Assembly (NCBI GenBank): GCA_002840645.1
Contig: PHBO01000019.1
Coordinates: 1 to 39,228, forward strand
Source of the DNA: Candidatus Cloacimonetes bacterium HGW-Cloacimonetes-3
Lineage (GTDB): Bacteria > Cloacimonadota > Cloacimonadia > Cloacimonadales > Cloacimonadaceae
Length of the DNA stretch: 39,228 bases
Direction: 5' to 3'
In this document: positions 1 through 7,539 of the stretch, in pieces
How the letters are laid out: the number at the start of each line of letters is the position of its first letter
Numbering within the stretch: position 1 is the first letter of the stretch
Translations under genes and position numbers: made by a program
Notes under the pieces: model-generated
The model's database searches: none
The model's input: the letters and a program-made list of their open reading frames with translations, nothing else
Told to the model about the DNA's origin: nothing

Positions 1-348
1 CTCTTGACTACTTCTTTTGTTTGCATTTCTATATCTCCTATCAGTGTTGAGGTGTCAACTTATTTAGGATCCCACATCTCCCTTGCTATTTTCCCTAATA
101 CAAGTATATTAATTCCCTAATGATTCCCTAACGCCGTTAAGGAATCGTTAGGGAATTGTTAGGGCAATACTAAGGATAACAGCAAGGCTGCGATAAAAGT
201 TACTTGACATGACTCTATCTGCAATTTGGGGTGTGAGTTGTAGTGGCTATTAAACGATCCGCTTTTATGCTACTCCTCTGTAGAAAAAAGCCTTGACTAA
301 AACCTTAGCCTACAAATAGTAAAAAGTGGAGTTCAACTCTGGGGGATA
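1..348. other. Left intergenic region upstream of the thermonuclease gene
   Basis: No convincing coding frame is visible here. The stretch holds the phased TTCCCTAA / TTAGGGAA array at 91-167, described separately. It also holds two -35-like boxes: TTGACA at 204-209, which lacks a good -10 partner, and TTGACT at 293-298, which has a possible TAGTAA -10 at 317-322. A GGGGG ribosome-binding site at 341-345 precedes the ATG at 349. The A+T-rich character fits a promoter region. Whatever gene lies to the left of the window is not visible. Confidence 0.6.
91..167. repeat. Inverted array of 11-bp units (TTCCCTAA / TTAGGGAA)
   Basis: TTCCCTAA occurs at 91-98, 113-120 and 124-131. The reverse-complement form follows at 137-144 (TTAAGGAA, one change), 148-155 (TTAGGGAA) and 159-167 (TTAGGGCAA, imperfect). 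Inside the array the units repeat every 11 bases, about one helical turn. The segment 111-133 is an inverted repeat of 135-157, with 21 of 23 positions matching around a single central base at 134. It could be an operator for a multimeric DNA-binding protein, a cruciform or transcript hairpin, or the end of a mobile element. The sequence does not decide among these. Confidence 0.8.
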
Positions 349-993
349 ATGAAGCAATTTACTATAACCTTATTGCTGCTTGGCTGTCTGGCAGTATCCA
401 TGGCAACCACCGTCACCGGCAAGGTGGTGGGGGTAATGGATGGCGACACAATCGAGATACTTAGCAACCGCCAAACATACCGCATACGGTTGGATGGGAT
501 AGACTGCCCGGAAAAGAATCAGGCTTTCGGCACGGTAGCCAAGCAAGTAACCTCTCAGTTATGCTTTGGCATGACCGTGAAGGCAAAAGTAACAGATAAA
601 GACAGGTACGGAAGATTTGTAGCCAGGGTTATCCTCCCAAGCGGTGGAGAGCTAAACGCAACCTTGATTAAGAATGGCTATGCCTGGCATTATAAGCAGT
701 ATAGCAAGGATAGTTATTATGCCTCTTTGGAGACCTCTGCCAGAATAGAACGAAGAGGATTGTGGGCAGATATAAACCCCATCCCTCCCTGGGAATACAG
801 GCGCGGAGTGACGTCAAAGAAAGCAGTATCGCCGATAACAGGCTTGTATATGGCATCGGTAAACTCCAGGGTGTTCCACAAACCTTCCTGCGAACAGGCA
901 AAGAGGATAAAGGCAGCAAACAGGAGATGGTTCCAAACCAGGGTGGACGCTGTGAAACAAGGCTATAAGGCATGTAAGTATTGCAAGCCATAA
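349..993 (+). CDS. Secreted thermonuclease (SNase-like) with C-terminal Ada-like zinc domain
   Basis: This is a predicted exported nuclease of 214 residues. A signal peptide of about 19 residues (hydrophobic LLLLGCLAV core) is followed by a staphylococcal-nuclease fold at about residues 24-150. The family's active-site motifs are present: VMDGDT, RIRLDGIDCPE and DRYGR. They supply the calcium-binding aspartates, the catalytic glutamate and both arginines of the family, so it should cleave DNA and RNA in a Ca2+-dependent way. The last 50 residues resemble the Ada N-terminal metal-binding domain: VFHKPSC, then AKRI, then a CKYC pair near the end, giving one His and three Cys. It may help substrate binding or stability outside the cytoplasm. 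The ATG at 349 has a strong GGGGG site 4 bases upstream. The gene appears monocistronic; a promoter for the next operon lies downstream. Confidence 0.9.
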   Translation: MKQFTITLLLLGCLAVSMATTVTGKVVGVMDGDTIEILSNRQTYRIRLDGIDCPEKNQAFGTVAKQVTSQLCFGMTVKAKVTDKDRYGRFVARVILPSGGELNATLIKNGYAWHYKQYSKDSYYASLETSARIERRGLWADINPIPPWEYRRGVTSKKAVSPITGLYMASVNSRVFHKPSCEQAKRIKAANRRWFQTRVDAVKQGYKACKYCKP

Positions 994-1049
994 GCACTTA
1001 CGAATGCCTGTTTATAAAATTTACTGGTACAAGGCAAAAAATAAATCCA

Positions 1050-1081
1050 AATTCTGTCCCCAAAAGCAAAATCTGTCCCCC
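1050..1081 (+). repeat. Tandem CTGTCCCC motif pair
   Basis: ATTCTGTCCCC at 1051-1061 is followed by AATCTGTCCCC at 1070-1080, a direct repeat with a 19-base period in the gap between two genes. From memory, GGGGACAGA-type repeats flank Y1/IS200-like (RAYT) transposase genes in several phyla, so this may be a mobile-element scar. No transposase is present here. Confidence 0.4.
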
Positions 1082-1115
1082 ACACTACTATGAAGGCATG
1101 TGTCTTGAACAAAAC

Positions 1116-1143
1116 TTGACAAGAATTTCTTGTTTATTAGAAT
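1116..1143 (+). promoter_or_regulatory. Sigma70-type promoter for the gerW-like operon
   Basis: A perfect TTGACA (1116-1121) is separated by 16 bases from TAGAAT (1138-1143), which matches the -10 consensus at five of six positions. It lies 29 bases before the ATG at 1173, which has a GGAG site at 1163-1166. This is the best-formed promoter in the window. It would drive the four closely spaced plus-strand genes ending at 5312. Confidence 0.65.
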
Positions 1144-1172
1144 GGCTGAATGTATCAGAATAGGAGTAAATA

Positions 1173-1616
1173 ATGGATATTAAGCAAATCTTATCGCAGA
1201 TTCGCTCCCTTGTAAGCAACGCCGGGGGCGTGGAAATGTCCTTTGGACAGCCTTCTAAAGTTAATGATCTATACGTTATCCCCGTTGCAAAAGTAGCCTT
1301 TGGTTTTGGTGGCGGCGGGGGAAGTTCTGCTGCAAAAAAGAAGAAAAATAATGAAGCCCCGGAACCACCTGTTGAAGATGTTCAACAGGAAAGCCCTGAA
1401 ACAACTTGCCCGGAAGCGGCTGCCGAAGCCAATGTTGGTGGCGGCGGTGGCGGAGGTATGCGTACTTACCCTATCGGCATTTATACCATTAAGGGAGAAG
1501 CAGTTAAGTTTCACCCTGTTATAAGTATTAAAGAGATAATTGCCCTGATAACCGTGATTAGTGTGCTGCTAATGCGCATGGGCAAACACAGAAGTAAAAC
1601 CAAAGGAAAGAGATAA
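1173..1616 (+). CDS. gerW: GerW/YtfJ family protein
   Basis: This 147-residue protein matches the YtfJ (GerW) family, named for a Bacillus spore germination factor but widespread in non-sporulating bacteria, where its role is unclear. The N-terminal domain has the family pattern VNDLYVIPVAKVAFGFGGGGG. A lysine- and acid-rich spacer (KKKK, then PEPPVEDVQQE) and a second glycine run (GGGGGGG) follow. The C-terminal domain ends in a hydrophobic stretch, IIALITVISVLL, likely a membrane anchor, with a basic tail. The start has a GGAG site 6 bases upstream. It is the first gene of a plus-strand operon with one base between its stop and the next ATG. Nothing here suggests sporulation, so the gene symbol reflects family membership only. 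Confidence 0.82.
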   Translation: MDIKQILSQIRSLVSNAGGVEMSFGQPSKVNDLYVIPVAKVAFGFGGGGGSSAAKKKKNNEAPEPPVEDVQQESPETTCPEAAAEANVGGGGGGGMRTYPIGIYTIKGEAVKFHPVISIKEIIALITVISVLLMRMGKHRSKTKGKR

Positions 1617-1617
1617 G

Positions 1618-3342
1618 ATGTTTTTAACCGATGCGAAACTGAAGACAATTCCAAGTAAATACCTGCCAGAAGGCTTTGATATTAGTTCCTGGGACGAAGT
1701 GAAGGGCTATCTGGAAGCACTTTGCGCGGAGGATATCTCTACCCCGAGGGCATTGGAAGCCTTAATTGAGAAATACTCCGACCTGTTGAAGGCTATGAAT
1801 GACGAACTCTCCTGGCGCTATATCCACATGACACTGGCAGCAGACGATGAAAGCAAAGCCGATGCCTATAACGACTATTTTGCCAATACTTATGCTCCCA
1901 CAGAGGCATATCAGTTCAAGATAAAAGAGCTGTATAACAACAGCCCTGCCCATAACCTGCTGGATGCAGATAAATATGCTCTGCTGAACCAGATAATTAC
2001 AAATGATATTGAGCTATTCCGTCTGGAGAACATACCTTTACAGATTCAGGAATCAGAGCTTGCTAATAAATACGGAAGTATTGTAAGCAAGATGTCAGCC
2101 TTCTTCGACGGAGAGGAGCGGACACCTGCCCAGTTGGCAGTTTATTTGAAGGATACCGACCGCAGCAAACGCGAAGAAGCCTGGCGCTTGCGCATGGGCT
2201 TGTTTGAAGCTCATCAGACAGAGCTGAATGAGCTGTATGACAGCCTGCGGGATGTGCGTGGCAAACTGGCAGCCAATTCCGGCTATGATAATTACCGTGA
2301 TTATAAGCATAAAGAAATGGGTCGCTTTTCTTATACCCCAGAGGATATTCACCGTTTTCATGATGCTGTGGAAAGGGTGGTGATGCCCTTTGTTAAAGAA
2401 TTGGATGACAAGCGCAAGGAAGCTTTGGAGTTACCGGTATTACGACCATGGGATACATCTGTGGATTTGGACGGACGTAAGCTGAAACCTTTTGAAACCA
2501 CGGATGAATTTATCAGCAAGAGCCTGATAGTGCTGAATAAGGTGAATCCGGATTATGCGATACAGCTTGAAATGATGAAAAACACAAACCTGTTAGACTT
2601 GGAGAACCGCAAGGGTAAGGCACCCGGAGGCTATAATACCGGGCTGAACAATTTGGCAAGCTCCTTCATCTTCATGAATCACGTGAAGCAACACAACGAC
2701 GTGATAACCCTGCTGCACGAATCCGGGCATGCTATGCATAGTGCTGCTACAGGGCATATCAAGATTGCACAGTATCTGGAGACTCCCTCGGAAGTAGCTG
2801 AATTGGCTTCTATGACAATGGAACTGCTGACAATGGATTATTGGGGTGAATATTACAGCTCTGCCGAGGACTTGAAGAAAGCTAAACGGGATCAGCTTCA
2901 GGGGACACTTTCTTTCCTGCCCTGGTGCATGATCGTGGATGCCTTCCAGCAATGGGTTTACCTTAACCCCAAGCATACTACGGAAGAACGTTTTGCCGCA
3001 TATTTAGGTTTGCACAAACGCTTTGCGGGGAATGTGGATTGGAGCGATCTGGAACACCTGCGTAAACTTGGCTGGATGATGCAGCTACACATCTTTGAAG
3101 TGCCTTTCTACTATATTGAGTACGGCATGGCACAGCTTGGAGCACTGTCCATATATATGAATTACCGTAAGGATAAAGCTAAAGCCCTGAAGCAGTATCA
3201 AGCCTTCCTTGATCTCGGTTACAGCAAACCGGTAAGGGAAATATACCAGACGGCGGGTATTGAATTCGATTTCTCTGAAGCCCGAATTCGCGAACTGGTA
3301 GAATTTGTGAAAAGTGAGCTGGCGGAGATAGAAAAAATATAA
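1618..3342 (+). CDS. M3 family oligoendopeptidase (PepF-like)
   Basis: This is a 574-residue cytoplasmic zinc metallopeptidase of family M3, expected to trim oligopeptides, for example those released from imported peptides or from protein turnover. The zinc motif HESGH spans His367-Glu368-Ser-Gly-His371 within TLLHESGHAMH. Glutamates in ETPSEVAE (388-395) sit where the family places the third zinc ligand. The largely helical N-terminal half and total length are normal for PepF-type enzymes. There is no signal peptide. The ATG at 1618 is preceded by AAAGGAAAGAGAT, an adequate ribosome-binding site. Its stop codon overlaps the next gene's start by one base (TAATG), so translation is probably coupled to the lipoate ligase. 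Confidence 0.92.
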   Translation: MFLTDAKLKTIPSKYLPEGFDISSWDEVKGYLEALCAEDISTPRALEALIEKYSDLLKAMNDELSWRYIHMTLAADDESKADAYNDYFANTYAPTEAYQFKIKELYNNSPAHNLLDADKYALLNQIITNDIELFRLENIPLQIQESELANKYGSIVSKMSAFFDGEERTPAQLAVYLKDTDRSKREEAWRLRMGLFEAHQTELNELYDSLRDVRGKLAANSGYDNYRDYKHKEMGRFSYTPEDIHRFHDAVERVVMPFVKELDDKRKEALELPVLRPWDTSVDLDGRKLKPFETTDEFISKSLIVLNKVNPDYAIQLEMMKNTNLLDLENRKGKAPGGYNTGLNNLASSFIFMNHVKQHNDVITLLHESGHAMHSAATGHIKIAQYLETPSEVAELASMTMELLTMDYWGEYYSSAEDLKKAKRDQLQGTLSFLPWCMIVDAFQQWVYLNPKHTTEERFAAYLGLHKRFAGNVDWSDLEHLRKLGWMMQLHIFEVPFYYIEYGMAQLGALSIYMNYRKDKAKALKQYQAFLDLGYSKPVREIYQTAGIEFDFSEARIRELVEFVKSELAEIEKI

Positions 3343-4322
3343 TGCTGTCGATAATAAGTCCATCCCGCAATGCCCCTTTCAATATTGCAGCGGAAGAATA
3401 CATCCTGCGTAATTTTAAGCAGGACGTGTTTATGCTGTATATAAACAACCCCAGCATCATAGTGGGGAAGCACCAGAATACTCTGGCTGAGATAAATCAG
3501 GATTGGGTGATTTTGAACCAAATTCCGGTGGTGCGAAGGCTAACCGGAGGGGGGAGTGTGTTTCACGATCCCGGTAATCTGAACTTCTCATTCCTGATGA
3601 ACGAAGGCGAGGAGATAACCCGCAGTTTTGAACGCTATACCCGCCCTGTTTTAGACGTACTGAACGAGCTTGGGGTGGATGCTATCCTACAAGGTAGGAA
3701 CGATCTTACCATCAAGGGAAGCAAGTTTTCCGGCAATGCCAAGACTTATGTATTTGGGAAAACACTTCAACACGGAACCATACTGTTTAGCAGTAAGATT
3801 GGGGATTTGAGTGCAGCACTAAAGGTGAGGCCCTTTAAATTCAGCGATAAAGCGGTGAAATCCGTACGCGCACGGGTTACCAATGTTTCAGAGCACTTGC
3901 CTAAGCCTCTTTCTCTGGAAGATTTTATAGAGCTTATCCGGGGCAAAGTACACAGCTTGTACCCAGAGATTAGCGATTATAAATTCAGCGAAGCAGATAC
4001 CGCTGCCATACATGAACTGGTGAAAACAAAGTACGACACGTGGGAATGGAATTTTGGGAAATCACCAAGGTATAACTTATCCCATGAACTGCGCTGTAAG
4101 GCGGGAGTTATTGAGCTATATCTACAGGTAGAAAAGGGCATAATTGTGGAAATTAGCATATTTGGAGATTATTTTAGCTCCAGAGAGACAGCCGATTTGG
4201 AGCGCGCATTAACCGGTTTAGCCCATAAGCGGGACGCTGTGGCAGAAGCTTTGCAACGCATGGATTATCGCAGTTTCTTTGGTGACGTGGAGCTGGATGA
4301 GCTGTTAAGTGCTATGTTCTAG
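3342..4322 (+). CDS. lplA: Lipoate-protein ligase A
   Basis: The 326-residue protein activates lipoate with ATP and attaches it to lipoyl domains such as GcvH or 2-oxoacid dehydrogenase E2 subunits. The catalytic domain shows the diagnostic RRLTGGGSVFHDPGNLNFSF stretch, the GRNDLTIKGSKFSGNAK segment carrying the catalytic lysine, and HGTILFS. A C-terminal accessory domain (about residues 240-326, starting near SPRYNLSHE) is present, so this is the two-domain LplA form that can both make lipoyl-AMP and transfer it. The ATG overlaps the stop of the M3 peptidase gene by one base. No lipoyl-domain protein is encoded nearby. The function is well supported; the target protein is not known. Confidence 0.93.
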   Translation: MLSIISPSRNAPFNIAAEEYILRNFKQDVFMLYINNPSIIVGKHQNTLAEINQDWVILNQIPVVRRLTGGGSVFHDPGNLNFSFLMNEGEEITRSFERYTRPVLDVLNELGVDAILQGRNDLTIKGSKFSGNAKTYVFGKTLQHGTILFSSKIGDLSAALKVRPFKFSDKAVKSVRARVTNVSEHLPKPLSLEDFIELIRGKVHSLYPEISDYKFSEADTAAIHELVKTKYDTWEWNFGKSPRYNLSHELRCKAGVIELYLQVEKGIIVEISIFGDYFSSRETADLERALTGLAHKRDAVAEALQRMDYRSFFGDVELDELLSAMF

Positions 4323-4349
4323 TGTGCTTTTAGAAAACCGAGTAGAAAA

Positions 4350-5312
4350 GTGGAAACGCTGAATCACAAGATTAAACTGGGCATCTCATCCTGTTTATTG
4401 GGTAACAATGTACGCTATGATGGCGGGCACAAGTACGATAGCTGGTTAGTGGAGACACTTGGAGCATGGGTAGACTACGTTCCTGTTTGCCCCGAGGTAG
4501 GCTGCGGCTTACCTGTCCCACGCGAAGCTATGCGTTTGGTGGGAGAACCCGGGAATCCCGCGCTGCTTACCCAAAAAACGCTTGTTGACCATACAGAGAA
4601 GATGCAGAATTATTCTGATGCACAGGTTGGTAGGCTAAAAGATGAAGAGCTTTGCGGTTTCGTGTTTAAAAGCCAATCCCCTTCCAGCGGAATGGAGCGC
4701 GTGAAAGTGTATCCATCCGGTGGGGGAGCAGCAAGCAAAACAGGTATCGGCATCTTTGCCAGGACTTTCCTGAACGCTAACCCCCTGCTTCCCTGTGAAG
4801 AAGAGGGACGCCTGCATGATCCTGACCTTCGGGAGAACTTTATCGAGCGTATCTTTATTATGCAGAGATGGCTCAATCTAATTGCATCCAAACCCAAACC
4901 AGGCAATTTGGTAGACTTTCACACCCGGCTAAAACTATTGATGATGGCACACAGCCCAGTGCATTACAAAAGCATGGGGAAACTGGTAGCGGAAGCTGCT
5001 CTGAAGCCATTTGAGGCTGTTTTGGAAGAGTATTTTATTCAGCTTATGACTGCTGCCAGAAAGCCTGCCACACTTAGCAAGCATCAGAATGTTTTGCTGC
5101 ACATCTTAGGCTATTTCAAGCAGGATCTCACTGCGGAAGAGAAAGTGGAATTGATTGATTTGATAGATAATTATAAAGCCGGATTGCTTCCCCTGATTGT
5201 GCCTGTTACAATGCTAAACCACTATGTGAAGAAGTATTGCAAGGAATATCTTGCAGAACAGTACTATCTAAACCCGCATCCCATAGAGCTGAAGCTGCGC
5301 AATCACTGCTGA
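4350..5312 (+). CDS. DUF523-DUF1722 fusion protein (TudS-like domain plus YbgA-like domain)
   Basis: This is a two-domain protein of 320 residues. The N-terminal half (about 8-150) is DUF523: ISSCLLGNNVRYDG, VCPEVGCGLPVPREAMRLVG and EELCGFVFKSQSPSSG. Its conserved cysteines match the ligands of the [4Fe-4S] cluster in TudS thiouracil desulfidase, the characterised member of the family. The C-terminal half (about 190-310) is DUF1722, as in Escherichia coli YbgA, with the typical MMAHSP and LSKHQNVLLHILGYFK segments. An Fe-S dependent thiopyrimidine or tRNA-thiouridine salvage role is plausible but is inference. The start is a GTG at 4350, 27 bases after lplA, with only a weak ribosome-binding site. 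Its 3' end overlaps the convergent deacetylase gene by 10 bases. Confidence 0.88.
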   Translation: METLNHKIKLGISSCLLGNNVRYDGGHKYDSWLVETLGAWVDYVPVCPEVGCGLPVPREAMRLVGEPGNPALLTQKTLVDHTEKMQNYSDAQVGRLKDEELCGFVFKSQSPSSGMERVKVYPSGGGAASKTGIGIFARTFLNANPLLPCEEEGRLHDPDLRENFIERIFIMQRWLNLIASKPKPGNLVDFHTRLKLLMMAHSPVHYKSMGKLVAEAALKPFEAVLEEYFIQLMTAARKPATLSKHQNVLLHILGYFKQDLTAEEKVELIDLIDNYKAGLLPLIVPVTMLNHYVKKYCKEYLAEQYYLNPHPIELKLRNHC

Positions 5313-6097
5313 TACCAGCGTAACTTCTGATAGTTTGCGATTACATCTGATCTGATATTGCCTATCGGATTGGGAACCCACCACCTGGGATGGCTGAGGA
5401 AGAGGAAGCTTTCCCTGCGCTTGATAAGCTCCATGGGAGAAGTAGGGAAGTAACTCTCTGGAGACGGTTTATCGCTTACATGATTGCGGTATCTTTCCAC
5501 CAACGGCTCATCATAAGCCTCATAAACAATACCCATCTTAGAGCGGAACTCCGGGTCTTTCAGGAAAAAACGGTTACCAACGTCAAGGGTCTGATAGGAG
5601 AAATCACCATGTGCCGCCACGGTGCATAGATCAAAATCCAGGGTTTGCCTAAGATTGCCAAGGTTTTCTGCAAACACGCTGCGGATAGCGGGAAGATGTT
5701 GCATTAGCGTGGCACTATCCTTGATGTGATGCGCTTTGGCATAGTCACTAAGTTCTTCATAGTGATAGCCCACCTCATGTTCCCGTCTGTGCAGAGTGCT
5801 CATCACTTTTGTATCCCATGTTATCCGGCGGAAGAAATAGCTTGCCTGCACCTGATGCTGCTGTTCCACTCCGGCAAAGAGCAATGCTGCCCGTGGATCG
5901 GAATCTATATCGTGGCGCAAGATGATGAAAGCTTCATCCTTCTCTATATTGGCATTCAAAAAGCCCTGCAAGGTGTAAAAGCGGTATCCATTGTTCTTGG
6001 CAAGCTTTATAATGCTATCGTATTCCTTAATGCTGTGAGGAGGCAAGAAGATGTTTTGCAGCTTGTATGCAGCACGCTGCCATAAGGGCTGCTTCAT
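5303..6097 (-). CDS. Polysaccharide deacetylase-like (NodB-homology) protein
   Basis: This is a 264-residue protein of the carbohydrate esterase 4-like fold. The region IILRHDIDSDP carries the metal-binding aspartates of NodB motif 1. HEVGYHYEELSDY stands where motif 2 (HxxxH) is expected, and LSHPRWW near the end recalls the later catalytic histidine motif. There is no signal peptide, so a cytoplasmic role in building a glycan precursor is likelier than cell-wall trimming. I chose the ATG at 6097 because a GAGGAGG site lies 8 bases upstream and it forms an ATGA overlap with the flippase gene; the longer frame to 6172 lies wholly inside that gene. It is the last gene of a minus-strand envelope operon. 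The substrate is unknown. Confidence 0.8.
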   Translation of the reverse strand: MKQPLWQRAAYKLQNIFLPPHSIKEYDSIIKLAKNNGYRFYTLQGFLNANIEKDEAFIILRHDIDSDPRAALLFAGVEQQHQVQASYFFRRITWDTKVMSTLHRREHEVGYHYEELSDYAKAHHIKDSATLMQHLPAIRSVFAENLGNLRQTLDFDLCTVAAHGDFSYQTLDVGNRFFLKDPEFRSKMGIVYEAYDEPLVERYRNHVSDKPSPESYFPTSPMELIKRRESFLFLSHPRWWVPNPIGNIRSDVIANYQKLRWYQQ

Positions 6098-7539
6098 TTT
6101 AGTATCCTCCTCACATCTGTATACACCGGTTTGGCAAATATATAGACGGCAAACAGATATATGGCAAAACAAAGGGCTATATACATCAAAGCATAAGGCA
6201 AAGTGCTAACATAAAGCAAGGCTATACTAAGCAAAGCAATACCTGCTCCCCATTGGCTAAGGCTTGCTAAGGCAGGCAGTAACTTAGTATGCAACAAGCG
6301 CAGCGACATAAAGTAAAACAGCAAGCTCATAACTGCACTACAAATACTGAAAAGCAACACTGCAATGGTAAAGCCATACTTTATTCCCGCATACAGTGCA
6401 AACACTCGCACTACAAGCGATATAATATTCCAGATCAGTTCCAGATGTGGCTTTCTACAAATGAAGGGAATGCCGCTAATGGGGTCGTTTAGCATGCTGC
6501 TGCCGAAGAAGGGAATAAGGAAAAAGAGTAATGGTATAGCGGCATCCCACTTACCACCGAAGAGAATAGGGACAAAGTAGCCCAGCCCGAAGCAATACAC
6601 CAATAGCATTGGAATCCCAAGACTTAAAGTGAGGCGGGTATAGCTTTGGATGCTTTGTATGGTGTTTTCTCTGCCGATTTGGGCGAATACGGGGTAAAAA
6701 ACCTGCCCAACCGCCATCGTGAACATAAGTACAGGAACTCCAATTAGCTGAGTGGCAAAGAAATATTGCCCCATTAAAGCAGTGCTTACCAGTGTTCCCA
6801 GGAACAATATAGGGGCATTGCCAGCATAGGTGTTCAGCAGGCGTATGACACTAACGGTGGTTAAAAAGCTGCGATTTCGGGAGATGAGCTCCAGGCTGTA
6901 CCCAAACCACTTAAGGCTGAATATGCGCCTTAACTGCAACGAATGAAATGGCTTCAGGCACATGTACAGATAGACGGTCTCCACCAGATTACCCAGAAAA
7001 TATGCAACTACATAAACCCACACCTGCCTGTAGAAATAGATAACCGAAAAGCTTGTAAGGCAATAGAACACTACATTCCATGTTTCCGCCAGAGCAAGTT
7101 CTTTGAACTTCAATCTGCTCTGTGCCATGCTGCGAAACAACTTCCGCATCACTTCCACCAGCACAAACAGGGAAGTACACTTCAGCAACATGCCCAATTC
7201 TGCGCTTTGATATAGCCTCGCCAGCCAAACTGACGATAAGGATAACAACAAGCTAAACAGTAAGCCCAGTCCACTGCCTATCTGAGCAAAGCTGAAGGCA
7301 TTTAACTCAGTGTGCCGCTGAGAGGTGATGAGGTTGGAATCAAGACCAATCACCGCAAAAATGGAGGCAATTGCCAATATAAGGCTATATGTGCGGAACA
7401 CGCCAAAATCGCTTTGTGAAAGCCAGGAGGCAAGAGCTATCAGTAGTGCTAAGCTGATTATCCTGCGTAGCACGGTTGTAACTAAGTTCCAGCGTACGCC
7501 GTGGATAACGGTAGCATGGTTCACGGGTGCTTTAGACAA
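6094..7539 (-). CDS. Oligosaccharide flippase / polysaccharide biosynthesis membrane protein (MOP superfamily)
   Basis: This is a 481-residue integral membrane protein with about 12-14 hydrophobic segments, matching Wzx/RfbX-type lipid-linked oligosaccharide flippases. N-terminal pattern RWNLVTTVLRRIISLALLIALASWL and the GLDSNLITSQRH segment after the second helix are typical of the family. It would move an undecaprenyl-linked glycan across the inner membrane. The predicted start is a TTG at 7539, overlapping the end of ruvB by 8 bases; there is no in-frame ATG near the N-terminus, and a GTG at 7524 is an alternative. Its stop overlaps the deacetylase ATG (ATGA). With the glycosyltransferase, acyltransferase and deacetylase it forms a small surface-glycan set. 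No polymerase (Wzy) is visible. Confidence 0.87.
   Translation of the reverse strand: MSKAPVNHATVIHGVRWNLVTTVLRRIISLALLIALASWLSQSDFGVFRTYSLILAIASIFAVIGLDSNLITSQRHTELNAFSFAQIGSGLGLLFSLLLSLSSVWLARLYQSAELGMLLKCTSLFVLVEVMRKLFRSMAQSRLKFKELALAETWNVVFYCLTSFSVIYFYRQVWVYVVAYFLGNLVETVYLYMCLKPFHSLQLRRIFSLKWFGYSLELISRNRSFLTTVSVIRLLNTYAGNAPILFLGTLVSTALMGQYFFATQLIGVPVLMFTMAVGQVFYPVFAQIGRENTIQSIQSYTRLTLSLGIPMLLVYCFGLGYFVPILFGGKWDAAIPLLFFLIPFFGSSMLNDPISGIPFICRKPHLELIWNIISLVVRVFALYAGIKYGFTIAVLLFSICSAVMSLLFYFMSLRLLHTKLLPALASLSQWGAGIALLSIALLYVSTLPYALMYIALCFAIYLFAVYIFAKPVYTDVRRILK

Noticed and set aside
1-90. Possible insertion-sequence end (GTGTCAACTTATTTAGG near 49-67)
   Set aside because: It resembles some IS termini, but no matching inverted end, target duplication or transposase lies in the window.
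91-167. Repeat array as a CRISPR
   Set aside because: Units are only 8-11 bases, inverted around a centre, with no unique spacers of 25-40 bases and no cas genes nearby.
981-1163. Plus-strand frame of 60 codons between the nuclease and gerW-like genes
   Set aside because: It starts inside the nuclease gene, crosses the CTGTCCCC repeats and promoter, and has no ribosome-binding site.
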